Assembly (NCBI RefSeq): GCF_026151205.1
Contig: NC_087074.1
Coordinates: 2,048,001 to 2,108,000 of the forward strand
Source of the DNA: Bolinopsis microptera
Taxonomy: Eukaryota; Ctenophora; Tentaculata; Lobata; Bolinopsidae
Direction: 5' to 3'
Length of the DNA stretch: 60,000 bases
The notes beneath the pieces are model-generated. The model saw nothing but the letters and a program-made list of their open reading frames with translations, searched no databases and had not been told where the DNA came from. The translations under genes were made by a program, and so were the position numbers. This document shows, one piece after another, positions 34,710 through 45,054 of this stretch (positions are counted from its first letter, which is position 1; the number at the start of each line of letters is the position of its first letter).

Positions 34710-35186
34710 ATGAGACTGTGCTTGGTATTCTTGATTGGGATCACCCTATTCGCTGTCGTTTCTTGTGGTAGAAAAAGGCTCAAGCTGGCGAATAAAGGAA
34801 AAAAGATGAAAGTGGTAAAAGCTGCACCGGTAAAAGAGATACAGGTGGAGCAGGAAGTAGATGAGAAAGTAGAAGAGAAAGTAGAGAAAGTAGAAGAAGA
34901 GGTAGAAGAAGAAGATTTGAGCGCGACCCACTTGACCTGCACGAAAGGATACAAAGCATTAGCTAACATCTACAACGGAGAGAAACTGGAAACATGTAAG
35001 ACAGGTCTGAATGATAACTGTGTGACCGTGTTTATCAAGGGTGACAGTGATGCTAAGAGCGCTTACCTCTACGGGTGCTACCCCAGCTACGACTGTTCAA
35101 AGTTTGAGAGTTACCTCGCTGGATTACCTGGATCTTACTGCAAGACGTGCAATCCTAAATACGACGAGTGCAACAAGGACTTATAA
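34710..35186 (+). CDS. Secreted LU-like cysteine-rich protein 2
   Basis: Single exon, 158 residues from the ATG at 34,710. Signal peptide MRLCLVFLIGITLFAVVSCG, then a basic stretch (RKRLKLANKGKK), then a glutamate/valine repeat (VDEKVEEKVEKVEEEVEEED) likely to be helical. The eight-cysteine domain follows: LTC, C-KTGLNDNC, YLYGC-YPSYDC, LPGSYC-KTC, ending DECNKDL. The GLxxNCxTV motif and the final CxxC...CN pattern are shared with gene 1. The basic-then-acidic linker before the domain could be a cleaved propeptide. The last codons read GAC TTA TAA GG, so the stop itself lies in a CArG-like string, and two exact composite motifs follow within 65 bp. Confidence 0.85.
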   Translation: MRLCLVFLIGITLFAVVSCGRKRLKLANKGKKMKVVKAAPVKEIQVEQEVDEKVEEKVEKVEEEVEEEDLSATHLTCTKGYKALANIYNGEKLETCKTGLNDNCVTVFIKGDSDAKSAYLYGCYPSYDCSKFESYLAGLPGSYCKTCNPKYDECNKDL

Positions 35187-36047
35187 GGAGAGGCTGCACG
35201 TGATGCCCTTATAAGGAGCGGCTGGAGTACACGTGATGCCCTTATAAGGAACGACGGTGTGAGTTAGATAGAAGGGACATTCTGCGAGTAAATATTAGTA
35301 TATTATTAGTATATTGTCACTAAGTGTTCGTTTTTAAAATAGCGTTTGGGCAGCTTTCTTTTTCTAGTGGTTGGTTGTTTAATAGTCGCGTTTCATGGAA
35401 AAAATTGATTTTTAATCTTATCTTGTTTTAAAATAATTTGAATATCTAATTGTTTACTGGTTCGATGCGAAACTATTAAAATACGATAAACGTTTAAAAA
35501 TGCAATATAAAAATAAATAAAAAGCTTACAACGTAAGCTTTTACGACATTATAAATAAGATACTTCAAGATAAAAACCTGCTGGGAGCGGACGAAGCACA
35601 GAGTAAACGTTTAAACCCAAAGTTTTAGGGAGGGGTTATTTAACACCCTGTTAGATCATTAGTGGAGATAAAAGTGAGAGATTTACATTATATCTATTAG
35701 AATTTAGCTCCCCATCTTCTGATTTGCCAAGAAAGTCGCGTATCTAAACTGCAAGTGTGACGAAAGATGGAGAGTTTGTGTCATCGTCATCATGTACCTA
35801 CTATCATTAAGTTCCTAACTACTTAGTTCACAGGACCTCTTGGCAATACTCTCACATATTGAGGACAATGGCCTCTAAGTACTCATTTACCCATTACCGT
35901 GACAGTACAAACAATACCTCAAACAGTACTACATAATAATAGTACTCTCCCTATACTTGGTATGCTTATTGCTGGTGACCGTAAATAAGTTATAATGTAC
36001 AGAGCTACAACAATGACCGTAGTATTAGTAGTGCTAGTATAACCACA
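35187..36047. other. Intergenic between secreted genes 2 and 3
   Basis: After the composite-motif doublet, AT-rich with poly-A/T tracts; AAATAAATAAAAAG near 35,510-35,523 is a candidate polyadenylation region for gene 2. No gene seen. Confidence 0.5.
35197..35249. promoter_or_regulatory. Doublet of E-box/CArG composites after secreted gene 2
   Basis: Two exact copies of CACGTGATGCCCTTATAAGG at 35,197-35,216 and 35,230-35,249 (33 bp apart), starting 11 bp after the stop codon. CACGTG is a bHLH E-box; CCTTATAAGG is a perfect SRF/MADS CArG box. Confidence 0.65.
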
Positions 36048-36413
36048 ATGTCTGTAACCCACTGTGTTCTTGTCTGTCTGCTGAGTATAGTTCACGTTGA
36101 CACTCTACTCCAACTAAAATGCCACTACGAGTACCACGAGAGTACAGGAGCCTCCTCCAAACTCTACGACCTAATCAACCCCGGACTAGGACCCGGATAC
36201 TGTCTTACTAACCCTGAGCTCGGACAGAAGTGCAGTAAGTGGACCAGTCTAACAACCGGGCAGGAGCTGGAGAGTTGTTACAGTTGTGAGGAGCTGAGGG
36301 CTGTGTTGATGCCGGGGGACACGTGCGTGGACTGCATGAGGTTCGACCTGTGTATCAGACACAGCACAGATAATAGGAGCTGGAGGAACTCTTCTAGGGA
36401 ACTCAGGAACTGA
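36048..36413 (+). CDS. Secreted LU-like cysteine-rich protein 3
   Basis: Single exon, 121 residues. Signal peptide about MSVTHCVLVCLLSIVHVDT, then directly the cysteine domain without the charged linker of genes 1 and 2: LKC, GYC-LTNPELGQKC, LESCYSC, MPGDTCVDC, FDLC. Eight cysteines after the signal, again C-x2-C then C near the end. It is the most divergent of the three (the Asn after the last Cys is Ile) and has a basic, hydrophilic C-terminal tail. The stop TGA is followed with no gap by a CArG box. Paralogy with genes 1 and 2 is inferred from cysteine order, signal peptide, strand and adjacency. Confidence 0.8.
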   Translation: MSVTHCVLVCLLSIVHVDTLLQLKCHYEYHESTGASSKLYDLINPGLGPGYCLTNPELGQKCSKWTSLTTGQELESCYSCEELRAVLMPGDTCVDCMRFDLCIRHSTDNRSWRNSSRELRN

Positions 36414-36464
36414 CCTTATATGGGCATCACGTGGCCACTGCACACCTTATTTGGGCACCACGTG
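36414..36464. promoter_or_regulatory. Doublet of CArG/E-box composites after secreted gene 3
   Basis: Reverse orientation relative to the gene 2 doublet: CCTTATATGG-GCAT-CACGTG at 36,414-36,433 and CCTTATTTGG-GCAC-CACGTG at 36,445-36,464 (31 bp apart). Both CArG boxes fit CC(A/T)6GG exactly although they differ from each other, and both E-boxes are intact. Confidence 0.65.
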
Positions 36465-37591
36465 ACAGGAGGAACTGAGAGGAGCCGTGATGTATCAGAT
36501 ATGGACTGTGTGGACTGAACAGAACATGCTATTTTGAATAATGAACTGTAAGAGTTATTGAACCTTACAATCTGAAAAACTTTCAAAACATTATTAGATA
36601 ATATACTGATAGTTGGATAATATCCGGTTATTATTAGATATGGCACGTAATTACGGAATTGTGATGTTTGACAATTAATATTGATATATTATTATATGCA
36701 TGATAGATATTGTTTTAATGATGAATCAAAACTTGTAAACTTGTAAACAATGTACTGTCTGGTCTGTCATTTAAATTGAATATTGAATCTGAGTAATATT
36801 AAAACACGCAGACGCTTCAAAAATATGTTATAAAATTGTTTCAAAACACAGTTTTAAACCAATGCATTCACAATGCAACATAAGTACGGATGATAACAAA
36901 TTATTCAGATATTTGTAAATGTGTGTGAGGTTTGAAGGTCCTTCACCTCAAAAAAACGGTTGTTTTATCGCTCGCTTATTTTAATCAACGCTTAGTTAAC
37001 AATTGTTATTAACCTTTAATTGATAACTCCACATCAGCGACAACATATGGATTAAGCGTAGCATAATATAGAAACACATATAGCAGCTGTATAACTACTT
37101 ATATAGTGGTAGTAGTAATAATTAAACCCACTTTCACTAGTGGTAATATGTCCCCTTTTATTTGCATACTAAACTTATTTCAAAATCATCCCAAAATATT
37201 ACAACACCTTGAAAGTTTTATACCATGATAGAACAATAATTTTAAGATCGATAAGATCTGAAACTTTGAAATGGTTAGCCAGTCCTTCTAAAGCATGATA
37301 AAAATCCCAGTTGAAGAGTTGCATCGTTTTATTTCATTGTTTAGCCCGTAAAGAATCTTTATGGCCGTGTACTCGACCAATTATAACAGATGTAAAAAAT
37401 CAAAGATGTATAATCCTTTCTCTCGTATTTTCGTGTACTCGGCGTGATATCCACAACAAATACAGAAATACGGCCATCTTATCTCAATAATCCTTATCTT
37501 CTGAATAACTCCTCGCGTATCGAGCAGGGTACATCAAGATAATATGATCCAAGGGATTATGCTCATAAAATGCTCATAATATGCTAGCTCC
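36465..37591. other. Intergenic between secreted gene 3 and CREB
   Basis: AT-rich, convergent 3' ends of two genes. No gene or ordered repeat seen. Confidence 0.6.
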
Positions 37592-38476
37592 TCAGATGTT
37601 ATGGTCTGGATAATCCTTCTTGTGTTGCATGTAGAACTCTTTCAGCGCCTTTAGCTCGTCAATAAGTTTCTTGTTCTGCCCCTCCAGGATCTGTACCCGC
37701 TCCTCCAAGCACTTCAAGTACTCCTTCTTCTTAACCCGACAGTGTCGTGCTGCCTCTCTGTTCTTCATGAACCGTATCTCCCGTTTCTTGCTGGCCACAT
37801 CCGCTAACTGCTGGGGAGTCTGGTGGTTACCACCTGACATTCCTCCCTGAGTCATAACCCCCTGGTTGCTAGGAGGCAGGTGGATATTGTAGTAAGGAGC
37901 GGCTCTAACCGCATTCCTGGGTGCTTGGATCACGTTACTCAGCACCTGGGTAGCACTGAGGTTCTGTAGCTCAGCCTGGTTGTTGTTGAAGCTCATGATA
38001 GTAGCAAACTGGTCGGAGTTAGCACCCTGGGGGAGGGTGACCACTGTTGGCTGGATGCCAGTATTATTGGTAGAGTTTGTAAGAGTGGAGGCTAACATGG
38101 ACATCACATCTGTAGTTACGTGGAACATTCCACCCATGTTACTAGCCTGGGGGCCGGCTAGTATCTGCTGCTGATGTGGAGGGTTGGTGTTGTTAATGGT
38201 GATGACATCAGGTTGAGAGACCTGAGGGTGTTGTTGTTGGGTCTCCAGGGTAACCACCCGGTTAATCTCCCCATCCTGCTTGTTATCAGCCCCGCTCTCA
38301 CTGGCTAACTCGTCCAGTATCTTCCTGTAGGAGGGTCTCCTAGACAGCTGCTCTCTGTCCAGGAGACGAGGTGCTCGCTTCTTGTTGTCTGGGTTCTCCT
38401 GGGGATCGTAGCTTTGCTGGAGGTGGTTGCTAGGGGTGTTGCTAAGGTGGTTGCTGGAGGGATTAGTGTTGTCCAT
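37592..38476 (-). CDS. CREB: CREB/CREM/ATF1-family bZIP transcription factor
   Basis: cAMP- and calcium-responsive activator that binds CRE sites in the nucleus. 294 residues in one exon. Around residues 33-63 lies the kinase-inducible domain: APRLLDREQLSRRPSYRKIL, with the PKA site RRPSY that recruits CBP when phosphorylated. The centre is Asn/Gln/Thr rich (activation-domain-like). Residues about 230-290 are the bZIP: EIRFMKNREAARHCRVKKKE then YLKCLEERVQILEGQNKKLI, with leucine heptads to ELKALKEF. The basic region has ARHCRVKK where vertebrate CREB has ARECRRKK, two changes in an otherwise highly conserved stretch; the invariant Asn, Ala, Cys and Arg contacts remain. No intron is visible, unlike vertebrate CREB. 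Confidence 0.93.
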   Translation of the reverse strand: MDNTNPSSNHLSNTPSNHLQQSYDPQENPDNKKRAPRLLDREQLSRRPSYRKILDELASESGADNKQDGEINRVVTLETQQQHPQVSQPDVITINNTNPPHQQQILAGPQASNMGGMFHVTTDVMSMLASTLTNSTNNTGIQPTVVTLPQGANSDQFATIMSFNNNQAELQNLSATQVLSNVIQAPRNAVRAAPYYNIHLPPSNQGVMTQGGMSGGNHQTPQQLADVASKKREIRFMKNREAARHCRVKKKEYLKCLEERVQILEGQNKKLIDELKALKEFYMQHKKDYPDHNI

Positions 38477-38976
38477 ATGGACATCCTGCTGAATAGTTTG
38501 ATGTTTTAGTATCGGCCTGATAATGAATATTACTGTGTAATGAAATAGTGGTCAGTTAAACATCACTTCCAGGTACACTGGTAACAGGGGCAAGATAAGA
38601 ATAGGATCTTGTTTTAAAGGTTCAACTAAATTCATGCACAAGAGTTAAGACTCAAATGTTTTATGATTGACAATCACAGTGAGGATTTCATGTTTCATTA
38701 CAAAACTTTCAAAATATCATCTTTCAAAATATCAACTTTGATTTAAAAATAAACAAAACTAACAAAACCACCCTTGAAACAGTAACTTTAGGTCACATCA
38801 TTACTGTACAACTTCCATCACCTAATCTGAGGCCCGGACCCGGCTAATCAACAAAAAGCTCAAGTGTGCAGTGTCCAAGGCACACAAAACCTAAATCGCA
38901 AATGCCACTATTGACGGGCATTGCCAGTTACTCCTAATTCAATCAATTGTAAACAAGTTAATAATATTTAAAAAGG
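38477..38976. other. CREB upstream and MTFMT downstream spacer
   Basis: AT-rich 500 bp holding the CREB promoter and the MTFMT 3' UTR. No clear CRE (TGACGTCA) is present, so autoregulation is not indicated. Confidence 0.5.
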
Positions 38977-41955
38977 TCACCTAAATGTTTGAGTTTTCAG
39001 AGAATTCCCATAACTCGGAGTGTACACCATACGAAACACCTTCTCAACTCCGCTGCTACAATTATTTCTATAAAACTGATCAGCTGATATAACCGGTTTG
39101 AAAGGGAGAACCATTCTAGAAACCCCTAGAACAGTGTCCTCAGCACACTTCACTGCTAGTAACCCGTCCCAGAACACAAACTGCCCTGTTTTTAACCTGG
39201 TTCTGGCTAATTCTATAACATGTGGATCAGTAACAGGCGAGAGAGACATGAGTTTCAATGCTTTAGCTTGCCAACAAACCACCACTGAAATACCATAAAG
39301 GTCTAAACACCGTGAAATGTTAAATATCTGATCTGCTGTCTGAACCTGAGGGCACACACGTGACAAACTCTTCATCTGTTGTTTAGATAACCTAGGAGCG
39401 GGAGATGACATGTTCTTATCTTGTATTCTAGGTGCGCTGTGAGCGGGGTTCTGTAGAAACTGGCAGGTCACCTCAGCCATATTGTTAGCAGTGTGGTCCC
39501 AGAACTCAGTCCCAGACAGGGAGGTTGGAATGTTGAACTGGGTCTGGTGCAGTATCCTACCCGTGTCGAACGAGCGGGGGAGAGCTTCTAGAACAGTCAC
39601 CCCGTATTTCTTATCTCCGTTTAGGAGAGTGTGCGGTAGAGGGGCAGCTCCCTGAAAATAGTGTAGTTTTGTATATATATAATACTATATTTAATACTTT
39701 CAACACTACTATATAACAAGTAATTTATATATTTAGTATAGTACTGTGTTTACTTAACTACTCCCTAGACTAGGTGGCAATGATAGTGAGACAGTGAGGG
39801 TCTGGAATATGAAATAGACCGGTTAAACTAGTTGGATATAATAGATATGATAATGACTTGGAGTCTGAAGGGGGACTGGAGTCTGTTCTAATATCTCTGT
39901 TAAAATATTGACAGTAATTTTACTTTGCTAAGTTTCATGTTGAGTTCTAGACGCTAAGTTAATAATATAATGATAAGTTAACAATATAAATTGCACAGTG
40001 CACCTCAGTGAGCATAGTGTGTATAATCACACCAAACACTAGAACCGTGGTCATTTATGCACTACTGAGCTAGGTTTGTTATGTCGTAATCTCATGAGAA
40101 GTTGAAGGTGCACGTGTGTAATATGCCTATCAGCTTGCTAAAAATTACTCGGTGGTATATTATAATGACTGTGGAGTGTGGACGTCTACAATCCACATTA
40201 GTTATATATCTGCTCGCATGGCTAGAGATATTATGTTAATGTATTGGCTAGAGATATGTTAATGGGTCGATATATTTATTTATAGAATATAATATTGTTC
40301 AACGTATGGATTCAGAATTTGGCAACGTCTTGAACAGGCTGCCCGATTAACATCTGAACCACGCTCATTGATACATATCAAATATCCATTATCCATGATA
40401 ATACTATGTTTAATATAATATTATCCATAATAATACTATGTTTAATATAATATCATCCATGATAGACTAATCGTTCAAATTGGGGGGGATGCAACGTCAA
40501 TTAATGTCAATTAATGTCAATTAATGTCAATTAATGTCAATTAATGTCAATGTCAGTTTTGCAAAATTTTGGAATACTGACATTAATTGACACAATATTT
40601 TTCGACCAGAGATTATGTAGTTTTACCATATTTTTAGCACTTTAGAACGTTTATATCATCAATTTATTCACTACTATCACATATGGAAATGTGAAATGTG
40701 AAAAAAATTCAGATCATTAAACAATAAAACTAAAATAAAACGGTTTTCCGAAATTTAATTTTCTTAAATGGGCGTGGCCATCCAAGGGCGTGGTTCTCAA
40801 CATCATCAGAACTTAAAACCCACATTAAACGAAATGCCTTCATGACATTTATATTTGAATAACGAATCTTAAACAGCTAACATTACTCCTTCATACTAAA
40901 AAAGCCGATTCTAGATATTTTACCTGTATAAGAAACCAATAAAATATGGGCGTGGCCGGTGGGGACCGAAGATGGAAGAGTTGGAAGCTGAATTTTTTTT
41001 TGGTGGTCTTTAAACCTAAGGATCAACAGATAAGAACATACTCATAATTATTCAAGGACATTTTGTTTTTTGAACCGGTCTAACTTACATAGACGTGAAT
41101 ATCTTGAATATTTATCGAATAATGATAATCTCAAATTTCAAGACAACTTAATGTCAATTAATGTCAATTAATGTCAATTAATATCAATTAATGTCAATGT
41201 CAGTTTGGGGTTTTTATGGAATACTGACATTAATTGACGTTGCATCCCCCCTTCAAATTACACCACAGATCTCGAAGGCGGAGTGTGAGGTTTTAACATT
41301 ATACTTGACGTGTTCAGTAAGGAGCATCACGGCTCTCGACAGACCAGGTGTAAAAGACCAATGAGTGCCGAAACGACGATTCTTTCGTTTAGATTTCACC
41401 AGTTATTCGCCTTTTTTCACTTTGTCTGTCGAGCACCGTTCTCCACTAAACACTAAAACAAATTATACCAGCATTATTACATAATATGCAACTAAGTGGC
41501 ATGGTATAATTTATAGAATATGTTCAAATAAGCTCCAAGATTAATATTATCTAGCTCGTTGACATTCCTAATTAAGTGGCTGTATTCATTAATTATCATT
41601 CTAACAATGTATCAGATCCCTTAAAACTCACCTGATATTTGGGTATGAGAGAGGGATGGATGTTAACAAAACCCAGAGAGGTGCTTCTAATAACTTTACT
41701 AGGTATCATGTGTCCAAACGAAGCTACGACCCCAAGATGCTCAGAGAACGCAGCTGAAGATTTCCCGAACGGTAGAACTGATTTCCTGAACGTTTCAACA
41801 GGGAGACCATGTTTCTGGCAGTACTGGTAAACAGGTGATTTAGTGTGTTTGGTGACTGCACTGACGGTGTACCCGTGCTGGTGGACTTTAGAGAGCACAG
41901 CTGTAGAGAGGGTGTCTGTGCCGTAGAACAAGATGTTCTTGAAAGGTTGTTTCAT
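38977..41955 (-). CDS. MTFMT: Mitochondrial methionyl-tRNA formyltransferase
   Basis: Formylates initiator Met-tRNA for mitochondrial translation. Exon 1 is 41,955-41,632 (108 codons, donor GTGAGT), exon 2 is 39,651-38,977 (acceptor TTTTCAG), in phase 0, total 332 residues, within the family range. The N-terminal catalytic domain starts NILFYGTDTLSTAVL; the active-site motif NIHPSLIPKYQ (Asn and His) crosses the splice to GAAPLPHTLLNGDKKYGVTV, and the catalytic Asp is in FDTGRIL. Residues about 225-332 are the C-terminal tRNA-binding domain. A clear mitochondrial presequence is not visible; exon 1 begins only three residues before the first strand, so an upstream targeting exon may be missing. 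The 2-kb intron holds a 770-bp transposon with an 8-bp target duplication. Confidence 0.93.
40482..41251. mobile_element. Non-autonomous DNA transposon in the MTFMT intron
   Basis: 770 bp flanked by exact 8-bp direct repeats TTCAAATT (40,474-40,481 and 41,252-41,259). Terminal inverted repeats read GGGGGGATGCAACGTCAATT on both ends. Just inside each end is a block of the 10-mer GTCAATTAAT (about six copies on the left, about five on the right) in the same orientation, each followed by a short inverted ACTGACATTAATTGAC, so each end can fold as a hairpin. Poly-A/T-rich interior with no ORF. The 8-bp duplication fits hAT-type transposition; the family is otherwise unknown to me. Confidence 0.85.
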
Positions 41956-42393
41956 ATTCTACTACCCTACAGTTCCCTGTTGCAGAATCGGGTAGTGCTC
42001 TTTTTTGCGACCAGAGCTCAATTTGAAAAGTGGGTGTCTTTGCAATGGAATCTCTGTTAGCTACAGCGATTTCAATTGATAAGCTTCACTCCTACAATAA
42101 ATTCTGTTATAGCCAATTTGACAAAATCCTTCAATTGAAAGCAAACAGTTACATAATAATACAATATAATGAAGAAACAAATTCCCTAATTCCCTCTCTG
42201 CAATAGTATAGTGCAATTAATACACATTTAACTGCTGTAATAATAATTGTATATAATAAAACTAAAACCTGCATTTAAGAGAAGACACGTCTTAAAACTT
42301 TAAAAATTCAATAAATAAAAGTTAAAACTAGCAATTTTGCACAATATAATATTATCTTCCAACGGAACAGTAGTTTCTTAAAATTCCCCGTCC
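41956..42393. other. URM1-MTFMT spacer
   Basis: About 440 bp, AT-rich. Contains MTFMT upstream sequence and the URM1 3' UTR. No coding exon with a mitochondrial presequence could be identified with confidence. Confidence 0.5.
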
Positions 42394-42927
42394 TCAGCCG
42401 CCGTGTAAGGTAGATATAAACATGATATTATCTTTATTCTCAATCACATACTCCAACTCCCCTGATAACTCCCAATCAGCATCGTTAACAAGTACTAAAA
42501 TACCCGGTCTCACTGTTTTACCCTGCATAAACAGTTCACTTCGTTCCTGAGACATATCATGATATTACAATTACTGGTGGTGGGTGTTAAAGATATCATT
42601 ATATTGGAACTTATAAAATGACTAAATACAAGTCAATGGATCATTTAAACGATTTAACAGTTGTCATATTGGGGGAGCATTATATTATATCATTTAACTT
42701 ATTTCAAATATTCACATATTTTGCGCATAAACTCATAAACAATCATAAAACAGCTCCAAATATGGAGTGCTATCTTTTACACTGACCTGCAGCAGGTTAT
42801 CTCTGATCCAGGGTATCAGGGTACCCATGGTCCAGGCTTTCTCCTCTTCTGGTAATGTTATCTCGTGTTTACGCTTGTTTCCGAACAACAGTTCCGCTCC
42901 TCCCGCCAACTCTATCGTTATGTTCAT
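42394..42927 (-). CDS. URM1: Ubiquitin-related modifier 1
   Basis: Sulfur carrier for thiolation of cytosolic tRNA wobble uridines and a protein modifier. Exon 1 is 42,927-42,787 ([20 protein letters not shown] onward, donor GTCAGT), exon 2 is 42,546-42,394 (acceptor CTCAG), phase 0, 97 residues (human 101). Exon 2 gives [20 protein letters not shown] then [14 protein letters not shown] and ends ISTLHGG, the di-glycine C-terminus that is activated by the E1-like MOCS3/Uba4. The ATG at 42,927 aligns with the family start. Complete and apparently functional. Confidence 0.96.
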
Positions 42928-43988
42928 CACGCGACTGTTACTTAGCAACTTGGTAGTTTCTCTTTCACTTTCTGTTAGTTAAATAACTAATCCAGTTTAT
43001 CTTCACCTTTTCTTTAGTTTTTATCACGTTCTCTGATGTATCATAATATCATGACCCTAAAGTTATTGAATATTACCGTTAGAAATAGAGAAATAAATCA
43101 TTATCCGGGATATTACCATCTTTATTTTCGCAGCACAATTCAAATTAATGCAACCGAAGAAATATTAGGTCACGAAGACACTTGTACTGTATATATAATG
43201 TATGTCCAAATATGATACTTAGATAGATCACTACGTTATTATTGCAATAAGTGTTACATAAGATAAGATGGCAGACACAAGTGAAACACACAGACGTCTT
43301 GTTAATAAATTAATCTTAACTAATACCTTGTGAAAGTAGCATAATTAGTAGTAAGTAAAGCGTGCAGATATTCCCGGCAAATAGTGGTGCAAGCAACACT
43401 AGTTTTATAGTTTGATAATTTAAGTGACCATTTGACAGAACGACGGAAACATTAAAATTATTTCCATACTATATATAAACTATATTTAAACACATTTTCA
43501 CAAGGTACAGTCATCCCAGTTTAAAAAGTTCAACATTGTACAAAATGTTGGTAAAGCTGCACCAATTTAGCCATGCTGTTGTGATTTCTGCAGTGGTTTA
43601 TTAATTTACCAAATAAATTAATAAATAAATCACGACGGTAGTTATTAGTTAAAATAAGAGAGCAAAGTTAACGGTCCTCGGTTCGAGCTACTTGATTAGC
43701 ATAATGAAATAAATCATTGCAGTTTTAAATTAAATCCTCGTACTATCTATTCGCACAGTTACTAATAGTGGGGTGTAGTGGATAAAACAAATGATAAAAC
43801 CCACACTTTTTCTTAGCTCGGACAGAAACCATTAAAGTAAACGTCAAAAAATTAAAAAATATACTAAAAAAGATCATAATCGGCGAGTAAAACTCTGAAG
43901 CAATAAAAACTTTAAAACACTCTTCCTCCACAAATAACCACCCATTGAGCTGCTCTTGAATTAAATCTAATCCTAATTGAGTTTCTAA
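42928..43988. other. MPHOSPH6-URM1 spacer
   Basis: AT-rich 1.06 kb between same-strand genes; no gene or ordered repeat seen. Confidence 0.6.
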
Positions 43989-45054
43989 TTAAGCAGGTTT
44001 CAGGAACTTCCTTCTCTCCTTGTTTGTCTCCACAAGTTCCTCCTCGTCGGAAGAGTCCTCTCCTAGTCCAGGAGCTCTCTTCTTATTGTTGGATACCAGA
44101 CTGTTGTACCTATGATAGGTGAGTTAGTAAAGTAGTCATGATGGTGGAACATATTGAGAGAGTGAAACTCCAGTTAGGAAGGGGATTAGGACCCCTCCAA
44201 ACCAACATTATACACTTTCTGTTATACCAGCAGGCAACAGTAAAGCTAATGTCAGTAATCTTAGAATTGCTTAAGTTACTTCCATCGATTATGACAGCTA
44301 CAAATTTTATGCTATATTTGCACATACACTCTATATAAGTTACAGTTTATTAATAGTAATACTGTCACTGTTTTATGTCACTTAACGTTACAGTTTACCT
44401 GGAGCTCATTTCAGAAGCTGTCACTCCATCCATCTCTTCAACCTCCTCCTCTGATTTGTCATCTGAATTTTTCAGGCGACTGCAATAGATTTAATTAAGA
44501 AGTGAACTTTAATACCTGGAGCGATAAGGTCTAAGGTATATGCAGGAATGCGTAACAGTAGCTTGTTGTGGCATTTGCTAGCGACAAAAACCTACTTAAA
44601 TACTGTATGATAGTGAAAAACTCACTTCTTCTCAGCAAGTAGTTTCTCGATGTAAGGGTTAAACTGTTTTGAAGTGATTCTCCCAATCTCACAGAGATCC
44701 TCTAGTTTCATGTAACTCTCTGAAATATAATCTTTAAACAAACTGTACCCTCAACTTGATCGTATCAAACCACTATTGCCACTTCATCACTGTCAATGTA
44801 TGTATATTGTATACATTATAGTTGATTCTGGTGTCTCAGAATATTTCTGTTATTTAAATCAATAACAAAATCTCACCGTCAATAATGATATTTCTCTCGG
44901 GAACCCCTCCGGAGTCTACAATCCACTGTGTGTCCCTGTTACTGCTGGCTGCGTTCAACTCATCGTCCCCGTTGGACCGTGACATAAACTTCATCTGCAG
45001 TATACTCTTGCTGAGGTTCCGCTTATCCGGGTTGTGGCCTGCTTTTCCTGTCAT
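43989..45054 (-). CDS. MPHOSPH6: M-phase phosphoprotein 6, exosome cofactor
   Basis: Nuclear exosome-associated protein needed for 3' processing of 5.8S rRNA. Four exons: 45,054-44,877, 44,719-44,626, 44,479-44,399 and 44,109-43,989, all with GT/AG borders and joining in frame to 157 residues (human 160). Exon 1 has the family N-terminus NLSKSILQMKFMSRSN; exon 2 has ITSKQFNPYIEKLL (the FNP exosome-binding motif region); exon 3 is acidic (DDKSEEEVEEMDGV); exon 4 ends NKERRKFLKPA, matching the conserved FLKP tail. The frames outside these exons are noise. Confidence 0.92.

Noticed and set aside
43743-43931. Small hydrophobic ORF on the minus strand
   Set aside because: AT-rich sequence yields such frames readily; no start context, splice sites or conservation visible.
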